From: TMED69 sp036130055
GTDB lineage: Bacteria > Pseudomonadota > Gammaproteobacteria > Ga0077536
Assembly: GCA_036130055.1 (NCBI GenBank)
Contig: JAYYOR010000004.1
Location: 1-26,939 of the forward strand
Length of the DNA stretch: 26,939 nt
Direction: 5' to 3'
In this document: in pieces, positions 23,700-26,939 of the stretch
How positions within the stretch are numbered: the stretch's first letter is position 1
Layout: each line of letters opens with the position of its first letter
Position numbers and translations under genes: made by a program
The notes under the pieces: model-generated
Seen by the model: only the letters and a program-made list of their open reading frames with translations
Told to the model about the DNA's origin: nothing
Databases searched by the model: none

Positions 23700-25489
23700 G
23701 CTACATTAACCTCTTGTATTCCTAAATAATTTACCACTTCTTTCACGACATCTTTAGAATTCATTGGAACTCCGTCAAATCGTAAAATGCTTTTAATTTT
23801 TTCTGGATTGCCTCCATTTGCGGCAATGATATTCGATAATTGAGCTCCGGCATTATATTCTAAAACAAAAGTCACTTTACATCGATTGATAAAAGCCGCT
23901 GTTTCCTCCAACATGGGGTGTAATGTTCTTAATTGATGCTATTGGGTATGGATATCTGATTCAGCAAGAATATCCATGGTTTCAAGAATTACTCCAAAAG
24001 TCATGCCAACACCAATAAAACCGATTTCGGCTGTCTCAACTCCATATACTACGGCTTTTGGTAATTCAGGTTTTAATGTTTCAAGTTTTTTTGCCCTCTT
24101 CTCCACTTGTTTGATGCGGTTAGTTGGGTCTACAGAAACCAAGCCAAATTCATCATGTTCATTGCCAGTAACTAGAGACATCCCGCCCGGTGTTCCGGGT
24201 GGTGAGAAGGGTGATACTCCATCTTCGGTAAATTCGTACCTTTTATATACTTCCATTCGAGCAAGAGTATTCTTATTCATTCGTTTTCCTCGGTCGATTT
24301 TGATATCTTCCAAGGAGAGAGGAGCAACGGTAGCTGTGTTTTGCGAAAGTCCTTGGTCTAATGCTATGAAAACGGGAAGTTGGTACTTCTCTGCAAGGTT
24401 GGTTGCCAACGCAGAGATATGAAAGCAGTCTTCTGGATGTCCTGGAGCCAATACAACCCTTGGAAAATCTCCTGCTCCACCGTAAACCATTAGATTAAAA
24501 TCGCTCTGCTCGGGTTTCGTCGGCATTCCGGTGCTCGGACCACTCCGCTGAGCGTCAACAATAACTACGGGTATCTCTCCCATACCAAGCTGGCCTATTC
24601 CTTCCTGCATTAAAGCAATCCCCGGACCACAAGTAGCTGTCATAGTTCTGGTTCCAGTAAGTGCACTACCTATGGCCATATTAATTGCTGATATCTCGTC
24701 CTCAGTTTGCTTCACCAAACCGCCAAATTTTGGCAACCATTCTACACACCATTCCATTACTTCTGTTGAAGGTGTAATAGGATAACCGGCGAAAAACTTC
24801 CCACCAGCTGCCGCAAAGCCCAGGGCTGTTGCTTCATTACCTGTGATGAGCATTTGACGTCCATCTGTTTTTTTACCGAGGTCACCAACCGTATACAAAC
24901 CAGACTCTTTCGATAAATTAACATCCTCAGAGAGTCCAAAACCAATCTCTAATGCTTGCAGATTAGATTCAAGCATCTGTTTTCCTCGCTTTCCAAAGCG
25001 CTTTCTGAAAGCTACCTTAAGCGCTTCATCTTCTAATCCAATTACTCTTCCGATAACAGCAAAAGATATGCTGTTTTTATAAATATCTCTTCTAAAATTT
25101 TTGACGGCGTGCCGGCTCAACGGAACACCGTAAACCTTCAAATTATCCGGTAAATTTTCAATTTTCCCAAGTTCTCCAACTGAGTTATCATAAATTACAA
25201 TACTTTTTTTATTCAAACGGAAAGCGTATTTGCTTACAGCAAGCTGATCGAAAGCAACTAATAAATCTATTTGACTGCCTATGCAAAGTCGTTCTCCGTT
25301 ATATGCGCGGAGATTTGCCGCTGTGATCCCGCCTTTTATTCGAGATAAAACGTCTCTTTCCGTGTAAACTTTTAATCCGTAGGTTCTTAGAATATCAGCG
25401 AGAATATTAACTACAGTCAACGAACCGTCCCCTCCTTGACCAGAAACGATAATATTAAGGTCTTCCAGTTGGGTTTTATTTTTATTCAT
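23696..25489 (-). pseudogene. korA: 2-oxoacid:ferredoxin oxidoreductase, fused gamma-alpha subunit, in-frame TAG
   Basis: Partner of KorB. The N-terminal gamma domain (about 1-190, SGQGGDGSLTV near residue 16) is fused to the alpha domain (about 210 onward, with GYPITPSTEVMEW, TATCGPGIALMQEG and RSGPSTGMPTKPEQSD). Codon 517 (23941-23939) is TAG. The same frame then continues HQLRTLHPMLEE, CKVTFVLEYNAGAQL and LRFDGVP to the true stop at 23696, giving 597 residues, normal for the family. Tyr (TAT/TAC) is a likely ancestor of the TAG. Two open pieces remain: 23939-25489 (516 residues) and, from an internal ATG, 23696-23914 (72 residues). If the stop is real, the last 80 residues of the alpha domain are lost or made separately. 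Confidence 0.85.
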
Positions 25490-26814
25490 TTATCAGACTC
25501 ATTTTGTTTACTTGCAACAATTTTCTTTTTTTTCGGTGGAGGTGGCGGAAGTGGCCTCCAGGATTTGGGATCATTCCCCTCTTCCCATCCGCGATAATAG
25601 TTTTTCGGATCTAAATTACCAATTTCTTCTCGCTCGGATAAGTTAGGCATAAGAGCGGGCAAAGGTCTATTTCTTTTATAAATAGATAATCTTTCTACCA
25701 ACTCTTTTCCTTTTGGTGCTTCTTCCCAAGGTTTGGTTTCGACCCAACCGTCCTTTACGAGTGCCTGCCAAGCTTTATGTCCAGCTTCAGTTCTTATAAC
25801 CGTATAGGTCCATTTATCCATACCAATACCACCAAACCCGATGTCCGCATTATCAGCCGCATAATCCATACAATAAAGGCATGCCGGTCTAGCGTGCTTA
25901 CCCATCGCCTTCAGAGAGGCAATTTCCTCCCGACCATCACGCAATTTGACTTCTATCCTGCCTTTTATATTTATGTTTACTATGTCACTTTTTTTTACTT
26001 CAAGTTTTGCCGCTAACCAGTCAATACTTTTTTCGGTAAACGCCTCCGAGCAAAACAGACCAATAACGAGGCTCACATTGTTTCTATACCATTTTGCTAC
26101 GTCTAGGGATATTGCAGAGTGCTGCATCTGTCTTACACCATTTACTTGACAGGGCACCCCTACCACGGCTAAAGGGGATATATTTTTCTTCATAGCTTCG
26201 ACTAACGCTAAAGTATTAGGTTGATAGGTATAACGTGACCTCTGACCTCTTATAATTTCGTCTGCCGTGGTTTGAAGCATAGAAGAACCCATTTGAGGAT
26301 TTTCGGCAAATTCTTCACCTGCAACCACTCCCCCCAGTGTTCCTTGCTTCATCCCATGTAATAACAAAGCAGTGCATACCCCGCCATCCTGACCTGATTC
26401 AAGCAGAGCTTTGTCGGTAGCTCTTGCATAACATCCATAGCCATAAGGCCCAAATCCGGAATCAAGTTGGGGCTCTAATAAACCTATTTGTTCGCCTAAA
26501 TCGTTATCAGTTGGCCTTAAAACTGGACAAACATCCACACAAAGTTCGCAATAAACGCACGCACTGTGTCTTGTGTCAACCGGCTTTTCATTTTCAAAAT
26601 CAAAAACATCAACCGGGCAGATAGCTACGCATGCCGCGCAACCAACACACTTATCTTGACTGATGACCTCATCATTTAGCATATCGACAGCCTTAAACCC
26701 CCCCCGATTATACTCAGACCGCCAAGAATAGGCCCATTCCCTGGGATCAGTACCTTCATCGATAAGTCTCTTATATCTCTTTTTTACTTCTTTTGTTAGT
26801 TCATCAGGGTTCAA
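25486..26814 (-). CDS. FrhB-like Fe-S flavoprotein partner of KorAB
   Basis: A 442-residue protein with an N-terminal two-cluster ferredoxin domain (C56, C59, C62, C66 and C86, C89, C92, C96) and a domain of the coenzyme F420 hydrogenase/dehydrogenase beta-subunit (FrhB) family: QDGGVCTALLLHG, VGVPCQVNGVR, GLFCSEAF and CLYCMDYAADNADIGFGG. Such flavoproteins pass electrons between Fe-S carriers and a nicotinamide or flavin. As gammaproteobacteria usually lack F420, the name is a family label only. Stop overlaps the korA ATG (ATGA), so it is probably the electron-transfer partner of KorAB; this is inference. The start is TTG at 26814, 10 nt after AGGA. EGTDPREW (20-27) recurs as EGNDPKSW (412-419). 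A Pro/Lys-rich tail follows. Confidence 0.85.
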   Translation of the reverse strand: MNPDELTKEVKKRYKRLIDEGTDPREWAYSWRSEYNRGGFKAVDMLNDEVISQDKCVGCAACVAICPVDVFDFENEKPVDTRHSACVYCELCVDVCPVLRPTDNDLGEQIGLLEPQLDSGFGPYGYGCYARATDKALLESGQDGGVCTALLLHGMKQGTLGGVVAGEEFAENPQMGSSMLQTTADEIIRGQRSRYTYQPNTLALVEAMKKNISPLAVVGVPCQVNGVRQMQHSAISLDVAKWYRNNVSLVIGLFCSEAFTEKSIDWLAAKLEVKKSDIVNINIKGRIEVKLRDGREEIASLKAMGKHARPACLYCMDYAADNADIGFGGIGMDKWTYTVIRTEAGHKAWQALVKDGWVETKPWEEAPKGKELVERLSIYKRNRPLPALMPNLSEREEIGNLDPKNYYRGWEEGNDPKSWRPLPPPPPKKKKIVASKQNESDK

Positions 26815-26886
26815 TTTTTTTATTTCCTAAGGATTTAAAAGTTATAAACCTACTCAGTACCGGCAATCACCTTTTATCTAGGTAAC

Positions 26887-26914
26887 TTTATAACCATAAA
26901 ATTAACAGTGTAAA
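26887..26914 (-). promoter_or_regulatory. Predicted promoter of the FrhB-like/korAB operon
   Basis: On the minus strand, -35 TTTACA (26914-26909, 5 of 6), 16-bp spacer, -10 TATAAA (26892-26887, 5 of 6). Start expected near 26880, giving a leader of about 65 nt. Only 125 bp upstream of the gene are visible; nothing else was recognised in them. Confidence 0.45.
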
Positions 26915-26939
26915 ATTTATTAATATTATATTACAAAAA

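Noticed and set aside
23939..23941. Pyrrolysine or a frameshift at the korA amber codon
   Set aside because: TAG ends other genes (era, pdxJ, prpB), no pyl genes are seen, and the frame is the same on both sides, so no shift is needed.

Overview
The window is AT-rich chromosomal DNA from a gammaproteobacterium. The first 18 kb follow the gene order of Pseudomonas and its relatives: lepB-DUF4845-rnc-era-recO-pdxJ-acpS, then rne, then rluC-sppA-yceD-rpmF-plsX-fabD-fabG-acpP-fabF-mltG-tmk-holB-pilZ-tatD. Short spacers and several stop/start overlaps fit a compact, possibly marine or host-associated genome, but the genus cannot be named from sequence alone. No tRNA, rRNA, CRISPR array, insertion sequence or phage gene was seen.

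Region 1 (1-4417, + strand) is a tight housekeeping operon: signal peptidase (cut by the window edge), a small membrane protein, RNase III, Era, RecO, PdxJ and AcpS. Region 2 (4451-6589, - strand) is RNase E, preceded by a 417-bp gene-free leader with a good promoter and several hairpins. Region 3 (about 7007-17973, + strand) carries RluC, SppA, the ribosomal pair YceD-bL32, the fatty-acid/phospholipid cluster, MltG and the tmk-holB-pilZ-tatD block. fabH, pabC and maf, often found in this cluster, are not here.

Region 4 (18024-21516, + strand) is a methylcitrate-cycle operon, prpB-prpC-prpD. It turns propionyl-CoA plus oxaloacetate into pyruvate and succinate. Region 5 (21509-26814, - strand) runs convergently: a ferredoxin-linked FrhB-like Fe-S flavoprotein, a 2-oxoacid:ferredoxin oxidoreductase (fused gamma-alpha subunit KorA, then beta subunit KorB) and, at the end, a sulfide:quinone oxidoreductase-like flavoprotein. 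Together regions 4 and 5 look like an accessory carbon and electron module feeding succinate or succinyl-CoA and reduced ferredoxin.

The most unusual part is region 5. korA carries one in-frame amber codon and the SQR-like gene one in-frame opal codon. In both cases the reading frame resumes at once, with sensible protein on each side. The SQR-like protein has only one cysteine, so it cannot have the usual redox cysteine pair. All other complete genes in the window are open. Either the module is decaying or the assembly has local base errors; raw reads would tell.
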